Shown: piece by piece, positions 50,789 to 58,421 of the stretch
Position numbering within the stretch: position 1 is the stretch's first letter
How the letters are laid out: the number at the start of each line of letters is the position of its first letter
DNA from: an uncultured Pseudomonadota bacterium
Lineage (GTDB): Bacteria > Myxococcota_A > UBA796 > SXON01
DNA length: 64,000 bases
Assembly (NCBI GenBank): GCA_903875225.1
Contig: CAIQVJ010000035.1
Coordinates: forward strand, 38,479 to 102,478
Direction: 5' to 3'
The notes under the pieces: model-generated
The model's database searches: none
Told to the model about the DNA's origin: nothing
Seen by the model: only the letters and a program-made list of their open reading frames with translations
Position numbers and translations under genes: made by a program

Positions 50789-52090
50789 GTGGCCCCGACC
50801 GCGGCGGCGGCCCCCGCCGCGGGGTCGGGTTCTGCGTTCGACCAGGCGCAGAAGAAGGGCTTCTTTGCGCTGGTGCTGCTCTGCTTCCTCGCGGGCATCG
50901 GCGTGAGCTTCACGCCCTGCGTGCTGCCGATGGTGCCCATCACCATGGGCATGATCGGCGCCCGGGGTGCGAGCTCGAAGGTGGAGTCGCTGTTCTTCAC
51001 GTCGGCCTACGTCCTGGGCCTGGCGTCGGTCTACACCGCGCTGGGCGTGTTCGCGGGGGTGACCGGCGAGCTCTTCGGGAGCTGGCTGCAGAGCCCGTAC
51101 GTCGTGGCGGGCATCGCCCTCTTCTTCGTGGCCATGGGCGCCTCGATGTTCGGATTCTTCGACGTGCAGCTGCCGGCGGCGCTGGCGGGGCGCATCCAGA
51201 GCGGCGAGCGCAAGGGCGGGTACGCGGGGGCGTTCTTCGTCGGCATGATCGGCGCCGTCGTGGCGGGGCCCTGCTCCGGGCCCGTCGTGGTCAGCATCCT
51301 CGCGCTGATCGGCACCGGCGGTGTGCAGTTGGGCGCCGCGCTGATGTTCTCGTTCTCGTTGGGCATCGGCATGATCTTCCTGGTCACGGGGATGGCCAGC
51401 GGGTGGCTCCCGAGCCGCGGGCCGTGGATGGTGGTGGTCAAGAAGAGTTTCGGCATCGTGATGTGGCTCGGCGCGGTGTACTACGCCGCGCCGCAGCTGC
51501 CGGTAGCCGTGACCGCGCTGGCGACCCGCGCGGTTTGCATCGTGACGGGCGTGTTCTCGTGGCCCAGCGAGGAGGACGGCGAGGGCTGGTTGATCCAACG
51601 CCTGCGCCAGACGTGGACGGTGGTGGCGGTCACGGTGGGCGTGTGGTTGCTGGTGGGGCTGATGATGACGAAGGGGTTCATCCTGCCCCCGGTGCAGCTG
51701 GGCAGCGCGGCTGCTGCCAACGCCGGGCCGAGGATCGCCTGGCTCACGACCGAGGAGGCCGGGCTCGCCGCGGCGAAGGCGAGCGGGAAGCCCCTGATCA
51801 TCGACTTCACGGCGGAATGGTGCGCGGCGTGTCACGAGATGGAGAAGCTCACCTACACGGACGGCGCGGTGATCGCGGAGGCTGATGGCTTCGTGACGGT
51901 GATGATCGACTGCACGGAGAAGGCGGACCCGGCCGTGCGCGCCGTCCAGCAGAAGTACGGCGTCATGGGCCTGCCCACTGTCGTGTTCGTGAAGCCAGGC
52001 GGCGAGAAGATGACCGAGACCGTTGGCTTTGTCGAGGCGGCCGAGTTCGTCAAGGTCATGCAGGCTGCCAGGGCCCAGGCTGCCGGGTGA
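50789..52090 (+). CDS. dsbD: DsbD membrane (beta) and thioredoxin (gamma) domains
   Basis: 433 residues if initiated at GTG 50789; the frame is the same as that of the preceding part and is open right after the TAG. Eight or so membrane helices contain the two conserved Cys sites GVSFTPCVLPMVPIT and VVAGPCSGPVVV. The C-terminal gamma domain is thioredoxin-like, with DFTAEWCAACHEMEKL (CAAC) and MGLPTVVFVKPGG. DsbD moves electrons from cytoplasmic thioredoxin to periplasmic thiol proteins. If translated separately it would resemble CcdA-plus-thioredoxin proteins, but no ribosome-binding site precedes the GTG, favouring one original gene. Confidence 0.85.
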   Translation: MAPTAAAAPAAGSGSAFDQAQKKGFFALVLLCFLAGIGVSFTPCVLPMVPITMGMIGARGASSKVESLFFTSAYVLGLASVYTALGVFAGVTGELFGSWLQSPYVVAGIALFFVAMGASMFGFFDVQLPAALAGRIQSGERKGGYAGAFFVGMIGAVVAGPCSGPVVVSILALIGTGGVQLGAALMFSFSLGIGMIFLVTGMASGWLPSRGPWMVVVKKSFGIVMWLGAVYYAAPQLPVAVTALATRAVCIVTGVFSWPSEEDGEGWLIQRLRQTWTVVAVTVGVWLLVGLMMTKGFILPPVQLGSAAAANAGPRIAWLTTEEAGLAAAKASGKPLIIDFTAEWCAACHEMEKLTYTDGAVIAEADGFVTVMIDCTEKADPAVRAVQQKYGVMGLPTVVFVKPGGEKMTETVGFVEAAEFVKVMQAARAQAAG

Positions 52091-52404
52091 GCGACGACCC
52101 GTCGGCTCCCGCAGCGCTGGTGGAGGACTGGCAGGCACGCGTGGCCCGACTGGGGCGCGCAGGGGTCGTCGTGTACTTCGTGGTGCAGGGGCTCACCATC
52201 GGGGCGTTCTACGCCGCGTTGATGAGCCCGGAGGTTCGCGGGCAGCCGTGGATCGCGGAGCACGTGGGGCAGGGGAGCACGCTCTTCTCTGCGTGGCTCC
52301 TGTCCAAGGCCCTGATGGTGCCTCGCGCGGCGGTCACGTGCTTGATCACCCCGTTCCTCGTGCGCCCGATCGCGGCCGTCTGGGCCAGGGTCCGCAGGCC
52401 GTGA
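52087..52404 (+). CDS. Small two-helix membrane protein
   Basis: 105 residues from GTG 52087, overlapping the dsbD stop (GTGA). Two hydrophobic segments (VVVYFVVQGLTIGAFYAAL and AVTCLITPFLVRPIAAVW) flank a polar loop. The C terminus is basic. Resembles small DUF1279-like membrane proteins in size only. Coupled to dsbD and to the next lipoprotein. Confidence 0.6.
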   Translation: MSDDPSAPAALVEDWQARVARLGRAGVVVYFVVQGLTIGAFYAALMSPEVRGQPWIAEHVGQGSTLFSAWLLSKALMVPRAAVTCLITPFLVRPIAAVWARVRRP

Positions 52405-52796
52405 TGTTCTGGGCGCTCGCACTGGGCTGTGGCGGCCAGCCGGAGGACCCGTTCGCAGAGCAGTTCCCCGGGGCGAACGACCCCTGCGTCGCGCCGCTGA
52501 TCGAGCTGGTCAGGTGGCGCGATGCGCTCAACAGCGACCTCACCTTCGGCAAGCAGCACCTCACCGCCGCCCAGATCGCTGCCCTCGAGAAGGACCACGT
52601 GGACAGCGCCGTCGTGGCGCTGCGCCCCCTGCTGCCCAGGTGCCGGATGACCTGGAACATCGGGCTGTTCAACGAGCCGCGCAGCCCCGCCGACCGACTC
52701 CGGGAGGAGACCGTGAGCATCCTGCTCGATACGCCGGCGCACGCCTTCTCGCCGGAGGCGATCGGCCCGGCTGGCCGGACCGTGCGCGGGGAGTAG
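52404..52796 (+). CDS. Small hypothetical lipoprotein
   Basis: 130 residues from ATG 52404 (or GTG 52401, which overlaps the upstream stop as GTGA). A very short signal ends LALGC (Cys9 of the ATG form). The mature part is helical with two further Cys (DPCVAPLIELVRWRDAL; LPRCRMTW), perhaps disulfide-bonded, which would suit its coupling to the dsbD genes. No known family. Confidence 0.6.
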   Translation: MFWALALGCGGQPEDPFAEQFPGANDPCVAPLIELVRWRDALNSDLTFGKQHLTAAQIAALEKDHVDSAVVALRPLLPRCRMTWNIGLFNEPRSPADRLREETVSILLDTPAHAFSPEAIGPAGRTVRGE

Positions 52797-52811
52797 CCCA
52801 CCGAAGGGGGC

Positions 52812-53705
52812 TCAGAACAGGATGCCCCGGGGTACCGGCGTCTTCCCGTCACCGCGGATCGTGACCATCCAGGTGACGTCCGGCGCGACGTCGAAGGTCT
52901 GCTTCCGGTCTGCGCGGACGGTCCAGCCGGTCGTCCAGGGGACCGCCCAGGAGAGGCCGCCGCTCCAGGATGACGGCTCGAAGGTTCGATCCTGGCTGCG
53001 AGCCGTGCCGATGAACGAGAGGCTCCTCCACAGGCGCTCCCGGCCCGTCACGGTCCACGCGCCGTGCAGGAGGTCCACCTCGGCCCGGAGGTTGGAGATC
53101 CCGATGTTGCTCGTGGCCACCCAGGCCGCGTACTTGAGCAGTGGAGCCGAAGGCGGCTCGTCAGCGCTACGGGTGGACCAGTCCAGACCGACCCCGAGCC
53201 TCGGTTCGGGCTTGCCTGTGGTGAGCCCCTGCTGCAGGGCCTCGTCGTTGAGCTTCCGGGCGTTGCCGCCCGAGGTGTCGTGGCCGACCACGGGGTGCTT
53301 GCCCCCCGGCGCGCGCAAGGAGATGTTCGGGTTGAGGAGCAGGTCCGCTGCCGTCCGGATGGTCGAGATCTGCGGTGCGCGGGCCACCGTCTCGTCCAGC
53401 AGTTGGTTGAACGCGAGCAGGCTGCCCGTGAGGGCGGTGTCCCGCCAGATCGTCGCCGTACCGTCAGCGAGCCAGGACCCACGCCCCGTCGCGGCGTAGA
53501 GTCGCCAGTACACGTCGGCGGCCGCCACGGTGGGGCCGAAGACCGGGTTCGCGCTCGGCCCGCCCATGGCGCTGTTCTCCAACGCGTAGAAACGCTCGCC
53601 GTAGTCCCATCGTACCGGGTGCAGCTCGCTGTGGATGGGGATCGGGAGGGGACCCTCCTCCAGCACGGGGCGCCAGGCCGGAGGCAAAAGGTCGGGCACT
53701 GGCAT
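52812..53705 (-). CDS. Hypothetical beta-rich protein
   Basis: 297 residues from ATG 53705 (a TTG at 53714 is also open). No signal peptide. The C-terminal half alternates in the way of outer-membrane barrels (AEVDLLHGAWTVTGRERLW, SGGLSWAVPWTTGWTVRADR, DVTWMVTIRGDG), but without export signal this may be a soluble beta-sandwich or the start may be wrong. It is divergent from the Wzi-like gene with 15 bp between starts. Function unknown. Confidence 0.55.
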   Translation of the reverse strand: MPVPDLLPPAWRPVLEEGPLPIPIHSELHPVRWDYGERFYALENSAMGGPSANPVFGPTVAAADVYWRLYAATGRGSWLADGTATIWRDTALTGSLLAFNQLLDETVARAPQISTIRTAADLLLNPNISLRAPGGKHPVVGHDTSGGNARKLNDEALQQGLTTGKPEPRLGVGLDWSTRSADEPPSAPLLKYAAWVATSNIGISNLRAEVDLLHGAWTVTGRERLWRSLSFIGTARSQDRTFEPSSWSGGLSWAVPWTTGWTVRADRKQTFDVAPDVTWMVTIRGDGKTPVPRGILF

Positions 53706-53720
53706 GCTCAGCAAGCTACC

Positions 53721-55253
53721 ATGCGGGGGATGTTCGCTGCGTCTCTACTCTCGATCCTGTCGGTAGTGGTCCCGGGCGCGGCTGCCGATCCCCTCGACAT
53801 CACCGACACCTCCGGCGCGGTGGAGGCGGACCGGCGCGCGAGGGACGATGCCGAGGACCGACTGCTCGGGGCGCCCACGGAGGACCTCTTCGAGGTCGAG
53901 CGCCGCGGCGGCTATTCGCCCCTGTCCGGCTGGAGAGATGGCGTGTGGGTGCTCGTCGAGCCGAAGCTGCACCTGAGCCTCGGCGATGGCGTGCCCGACA
54001 ACAACGGCGGGGAAGAGGAGCCGGGCGGTCTGACACCACAGCTCTCCGCGATGGGTGTCCTGGTGGCCGGCCCCTTCGAGATCCGGGCGACACCGTGGAT
54101 CCGGACGGGGTTCGTGAACGCGGGCGGGCAGGGGGTGGCCGGTCGGGTGGACGTCAAGGACCTCTGGGCCGGCGTGCGAGCGGGCGGGCTCTCGGTCGGG
54201 TTCGGGCGGGAGGATCGGTGGCTCGGCCCCTCGCGGCACGGCTCCTTGACGCTCTCGGACAACGCGATCCCGCCATGGCTGGGTGGGGTCTCCGGGGAGG
54301 GGCACCTGCCCTGGGTGCTCTCGAAGCTCGGCCGGCTGCGTGGAGAGCTCGACGTGGGCTGGCTCGGCGAGCCGCGCGGGGACGTGACCAACCCCGGCCT
54401 GATGGTGGGAGACGTGCGCTGGTTGCCGGTTCCCGAGCTCGAGATCGGCGTGACGCGGATGACGATCTTCGGTGGAGAGGACCGGCCGCCGGTGGACTTC
54501 GGGCAGCTCCTCCTGCCCACCGAGCCGCACATCTACGATGACCCGGACCAGTTGCTGCCGGATCAGGACGAGCTCGCCGCACTGGACTTCCGGCTGTGCC
54601 TACCGCTGCACCACTGGCTGGCGTCGATCCCGATCCAGCACGTGGAGGCCTACTGGCAGTACGGCGGCGAGGACGTCATCGCACGAAAGCTCGGGCCGAT
54701 CCCGTACCCGTCGCTGGCCGGCGTCGCCAACATCTACGGCGGCGAGGTCACCGCGGGGCCGATCTCGGCGAACGTCGAGTACAGCAGGCTGATGGACGAC
54801 ACGTTCCGCTGGTACGTGGGCCATCGCGTGTACCACGAGGGGTTCACGCAGGATCAGCGCCCGCTCGGCAACCCTGGCGGGACCGACAGCGAGACGATCT
54901 GGGGAAGGCTCGGGTGGACCGCGGGGCCGGAGGGGCCGGTGTACGGTCTGCGCGCCGCGCTCTGGGCCGACAGGACCCACCGCGTAGGCGTGATCGAGTC
55001 CCGGAACGACAAGGTCTTCACGCTGGAGACCGAGGAGACGCGCTGGCGGGCGGGGGCGGAGGTCAGCATCGCCACGCCCCCCGGCCCCGCGCCACGGGGG
55101 CGCCTCTCGGGCGGCTACACGCTCGAGCACATCTCAGGGGAGGACTTCGTCCCGGGCGCCGACCGGTTTGCCCACCGGGCGTGGCTGTCCTGGAGCGTCG
55201 ACATCGCCGGAGGGCGGCCCTTCGGGGCCTCCCAGGCCCCTGACGGCGTGTGA
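53721..55253 (+). CDS. Wzi-like outer-membrane (capsule-assembly type) protein
   Basis: 510 residues from ATG 53721 (ATG 53730 also possible). A signal peptide ends VVVPGAAA. The barrel region contains the Wzi/CapA-type stretch LSVGFGREDRWLGPSRHGSL, followed by LSDNAIPPWLGG, and many aromatic-ended strands to the C terminus (HRAWLSWSVDIAGG). Wzi anchors or helps assemble group 1 capsule on the outer surface. No capsule-export genes are in the window, so another polysaccharide or surface role is possible. Confidence 0.72.
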   Translation: MRGMFAASLLSILSVVVPGAAADPLDITDTSGAVEADRRARDDAEDRLLGAPTEDLFEVERRGGYSPLSGWRDGVWVLVEPKLHLSLGDGVPDNNGGEEEPGGLTPQLSAMGVLVAGPFEIRATPWIRTGFVNAGGQGVAGRVDVKDLWAGVRAGGLSVGFGREDRWLGPSRHGSLTLSDNAIPPWLGGVSGEGHLPWVLSKLGRLRGELDVGWLGEPRGDVTNPGLMVGDVRWLPVPELEIGVTRMTIFGGEDRPPVDFGQLLLPTEPHIYDDPDQLLPDQDELAALDFRLCLPLHHWLASIPIQHVEAYWQYGGEDVIARKLGPIPYPSLAGVANIYGGEVTAGPISANVEYSRLMDDTFRWYVGHRVYHEGFTQDQRPLGNPGGTDSETIWGRLGWTAGPEGPVYGLRAALWADRTHRVGVIESRNDKVFTLETEETRWRAGAEVSIATPPGPAPRGRLSGGYTLEHISGEDFVPGADRFAHRAWLSWSVDIAGGRPFGASQAPDGV

Positions 55254-55423
55254 TTCCGTCCGCGCTCTGATACATTCCCTCCCGATCCGGATCCGCTCTG
55301 CCGCCCAACCTTCCCGTCCCCTCCCGCGATGGTCGTTCGCTCGAACCGCGTTCGTCCGCAGCGCTGGCACCGGCAACGAGCGACTATCGCTACCTGGAGG
55401 ACCTCGTTCGCATCGGGTACCCG
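55254..55423. promoter_or_regulatory. Leader of the phage-tail-like gene pair
   Basis: 170 bp after the Wzi-like gene. A TACATT hexamer (55271-55276) is a possible -10 box. The reading frame of the tail protein is open from just after a TGA at 55268-55270 through to its GTG at 55424, and residues from about 55382 on (DYRYLEDLVRIGYP) look like protein, yet no ATG, GTG or TTG occurs there. Either a rare start codon is used or a frameshift from an ATG at 55329 has occurred. Confidence 0.45.
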
Positions 55424-56476
55424 GTGCGCGACGCGCTGTCCTTCGTCGGGCGGCACATCGGAAATCCTGTCGGCTACAGGCTCGTCGAGGGGTTGCGCGG
55501 GGAGAAGGTCGGCCTCGTACGCGCCGTGGAGGTCGTCCCCTCGGTCGGTGGAGAGCCGACCTACGTCCGGGGTCACCGCGTGCTCCCGGACGGGTCTCCC
55601 GCCAGCTATTTCACGCCCGACGACCTCGTCAGCACCGTCACCGAGGTGGTCACCCCCGACGGCCGGCCGCCCGGCGCGCTGAATCCGCGCGACAAGGTGA
55701 TCCTCCACATCCCGGTCCGGGGCTACCTGCGCTTCCTGCCGGGCCTGTTCCAGGGGGCGGTACCGGCCCAGCGCCGCGACGTGGTGCGGTCGGACGAGGT
55801 CTCCGCGAAGCGGTGGACACCCCCCAAGGCCGACACGCTCCAGTCCGCCGAGGTGCAGTCCTTCAATGCGGATCCGCTGCGGCGGTTCCTGTTCATCTAC
55901 CAGCACATCATGACGACCATCACCGACCGCATCGACGGTGTGGCGTCGCTGATCGATCCGGGTGTGACCGACCCCCGGTTCCTGCCCTGGCTCGCGAGCT
56001 GGGTGAGCTTCGAGCTGGATAGTTCTCTCCCCCTGCACCAGCAGCGCGAGCTCACGCGGCGGGCCATCCGGCTCTACCGCACGCGCGGCACGGTGCCAGG
56101 GGTGGAGGAGATGATCCGGGTGCTCACCTCGGCCCCCGTCCGGGTGCTGGAGCTGCGCTACCCGAACCAGTTCGTGCTGGGAAAGAGCACGCTCTCCGGC
56201 GGCAACGACATCTCGCAGCGCTACCGGCTCGGCGAGCCCGGCGCCCACTTCCTGGTCGAGCCGGACAGGGCGCGCACCACCTTCTTCGCCGTGCTCCTGG
56301 AGCCGATGCCCGCCTTCAAGAAGCGTTTTGGCGAGCGTGCCGTCGAGGTTCTGGCGCGTATCGCGCAGATCGTCACCAACGAGAAGCCTGCTCACGTCAC
56401 CTTCACCATCCTCTTCCAGCCCCAGAAGCCGGCACCTGTAGGCGAGTCGGCCCCCTCCTCGCGGCCCGCCCCGTAG
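55424..56476 (+). CDS. Phage-tail / eCIS-type protein (TIGR02242-like tail domain)
   Basis: At least 350 residues from GTG 55424; coding probably begins further upstream (see leader entry). Residues ~150-300 match the phage tail protein domain found in contractile injection systems: ADPLRRFLFIYQHIMTTITD, DPRFLPWLASWVSFELDSSL and RRAIRLYRTRGTVPGVEEMI. The last ~80 residues (FFAVLLEPMPAF, NEKPAHVTFTILFQP) fit the typical family end. The protein belongs to the baseplate/tail-tip group. Sheath, tube, spike and ATPase genes are not in this window, so the system is either partial or dispersed. Confidence 0.75.
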   Translation: MRDALSFVGRHIGNPVGYRLVEGLRGEKVGLVRAVEVVPSVGGEPTYVRGHRVLPDGSPASYFTPDDLVSTVTEVVTPDGRPPGALNPRDKVILHIPVRGYLRFLPGLFQGAVPAQRRDVVRSDEVSAKRWTPPKADTLQSAEVQSFNADPLRRFLFIYQHIMTTITDRIDGVASLIDPGVTDPRFLPWLASWVSFELDSSLPLHQQRELTRRAIRLYRTRGTVPGVEEMIRVLTSAPVRVLELRYPNQFVLGKSTLSGGNDISQRYRLGEPGAHFLVEPDRARTTFFAVLLEPMPAFKKRFGERAVEVLARIAQIVTNEKPAHVTFTILFQPQKPAPVGESAPSSRPAP

Positions 56477-56491
56477 TCGCAAAGGTACATC

Positions 56492-57433
56492 GTGGATCCC
56501 AAGAAAGCCTTCCTCCTCACCCGTCTGCGTCCGTTCGAGGGCCTGGCCCTCACGGCCGATGACCTCTCGGCCGACCAGGCCTACCATCGCTCGAACCTTC
56601 ACCGCCACGTGCACTACATGCATGGGCACGGCCTCGTGCAGGGCCTGAAGGTCTCGATCGAGCAGCGCAAGGACAAGTACGTCGCGATCATCGAGGCCGG
56701 CTACGGGGTGGCACGCAGCGGTCAGGGCATCATCCTGCCCGAGTCCGTCGAGGTCGCGCTCGAGGTCCCGAGGCAGGACGGCGAGTACATGCTCTGGCTC
56801 TTCCACGTCGAGCAGCTTCAGAGCGACGCCTTGCGGCCACGCTTCGACACCAACGAGCGCTCGGAGTCGCGCGTCGCCGAGTTTGCCAAGGCCCGCCTCC
56901 ATGCCGCCGAGGAGGACCACGAGGACGCCGTCGCGCTCACCCGCATCAACGTGCGGCTCGGTCGCATGGTGCAGGTGCAGCTGCCCGTGCCTCGCGCCGG
57001 TCGTCAGCCGCGCGCCGCCGAGTCCTACCTGAAGCCCCGGGTCGTCGAGTTCATCCGGGTGAACAAGAACGTCATCCTCAACCTGTTCCGCACCGCGCTG
57101 CTCCAGGAGTTGGACCTGGGCGCGTTCGGATTCTACTCTGCGCTGGTGAGCTCCGAGTTCCTGCTCATCGAGGAGGGCACGAGCGACCGGGTGCTCTACC
57201 GCACCGCCGGCTCGCTGATCGGGTACTCGCACGACTTCTACACGGCGCTGCCCAAGACCCTCGAGCGGGTCGACAAGTTCAAGGAGTTCGTCCGTCGCGT
57301 CAACGCCGAGGTTCCCGGCGCGGAGCAGGGCGACAAGATCTGGCAGCAGTGGTTCGACAAGTTCGAGCGTCTCCTGCAGCCGCTCGGGAAGATCGCCGAG
57401 GAGCTGGAGAAGACCGTCGAGGCACAGCGGTGA
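56492..57433 (+). CDS. eCIS-associated / baseplate-like protein
   Basis: 313 residues from GTG 56492, with AAAGG eight bases upstream. The N terminus (FEGLALTADDLSADQAYHRS, HVHYMHGHGLVQGLKV) resembles contractile-injection-system proteins that read 'F...LT..D...EQ.Y...R...HGWGVV.GL'. A long helical middle and a heptad-like C terminus (FERLLQPLGKIAEELEKTVE) follow. It lies 15 bp downstream of the tail gene and is presumably co-transcribed. I cannot give it a firm subunit name. Confidence 0.65.
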   Translation: MDPKKAFLLTRLRPFEGLALTADDLSADQAYHRSNLHRHVHYMHGHGLVQGLKVSIEQRKDKYVAIIEAGYGVARSGQGIILPESVEVALEVPRQDGEYMLWLFHVEQLQSDALRPRFDTNERSESRVAEFAKARLHAAEEDHEDAVALTRINVRLGRMVQVQLPVPRAGRQPRAAESYLKPRVVEFIRVNKNVILNLFRTALLQELDLGAFGFYSALVSSEFLLIEEGTSDRVLYRTAGSLIGYSHDFYTALPKTLERVDKFKEFVRRVNAEVPGAEQGDKIWQQWFDKFERLLQPLGKIAEELEKTVEAQR

Positions 57434-57482
57434 GGTAGGGCTCGTCCGGGCCACGTCGGGCCGGCCCCTGCCCGCGACCCGA

Positions 57483-58421
57483 CTACCCCTCCACCACCTC
57501 GTCCCACCAGGTCATGAAGGCGGGGGTGTCCACCAACGCGCGGGCCCTCTCCCGCATCACGCTGCGCACAAGCTCGATGCCGTGCGTCTCCAGCCCGCCG
57601 AGCAGCTCACGCGCGCTGCGTCCGCCGCTGGCCGCCATCGCGGACTTCAGCATGGCCTCGAACTGGGAGACCAGCGCCTCCTGCGCCGCGATCCCGCGGA
57701 CCAGCGCAGCACCCGTGGCCACGAGCGCGTCCGGGTCGAGCTTCTCGATCTCGGCAGCGAGCGCCCTTGCGTCCGTCGCCAGCAGGACGTCCAGCCCGTG
57801 CGCGCGCCACGCGCCATAGTCGGAGACCAGCGCGGGGTCACAGAGGTGATCCGCCATCTTCTCGACCAGCCGCTGAACGCCGGCGTCCATGAACTCACGG
57901 GCACGGTGCTCCACGTGGGCCTCGAACTCCTCGCCGACGAGGTTCTGGAGCCCCTCGCCGAGCTGCCGGAGGCCCTTGAACCCGCCCAGCCCGCCGAACC
58001 CGCCCGCCAGGCGTTGGGCCGCTGCGGGGGGCTTGAGCTTGCGTGCGAAGGCGATCAGCAGGTCCTGGAACAGGTTGCGGAGCAGGAGCCGCGCCGTGTC
58101 GTGATCGAGCAGGCGCCCCATGATCTCGCGGTCCGGCACGTAGGGGCGCGACAGGACCTCGCGGAGCGGCTCTCGCAGCTCCGGCGGCATCGGCGGGCGC
58201 CCGCTCGGGACGTGGTTCCGGGCGTCGGAGACGCGTGCCCGGAAGAACGCCTCGACCTGCGGGTCTGCGGCGGCCTGTCGCGCGGTGGCGGCGAGCTGCC
58301 GGGCGAGCCAGCCGGGGTCCACGAGCTCGGTGATCGGCCTGTCGAGCAGATCGTCGAGCATCAGGTCGACGAGGCGATCGGTGCCGCCCGCGAGCAGGCG
58401 CGTGCGGGCGGCAGGGTTCAT
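57483..58421 (-). CDS. Hypothetical all-helical protein upstream-coupled to helicase
   Basis: 312 residues from ATG 58421, overlapping the helicase stop (ATGA). Predominantly helical with no signal peptide or membrane helix. Repeated Leu/Arg heptads (RLVDLMLDDLLDRPITELVD, LLRNLFQDLLIAFARKL), a Gly-rich hinge (GGFGGLGGFKGLRQLGEGL) and long amphipathic helices afterwards. No family recognised. Translational coupling to the HelD-like gene suggests a shared function. Confidence 0.65.
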   Translation of the reverse strand: MNPAARTRLLAGGTDRLVDLMLDDLLDRPITELVDPGWLARQLAATARQAAADPQVEAFFRARVSDARNHVPSGRPPMPPELREPLREVLSRPYVPDREIMGRLLDHDTARLLLRNLFQDLLIAFARKLKPPAAAQRLAGGFGGLGGFKGLRQLGEGLQNLVGEEFEAHVEHRAREFMDAGVQRLVEKMADHLCDPALVSDYGAWRAHGLDVLLATDARALAAEIEKLDPDALVATGAALVRGIAAQEALVSQFEAMLKSAMAASGGRSARELLGGLETHGIELVRSVMRERARALVDTPAFMTWWDEVVEG

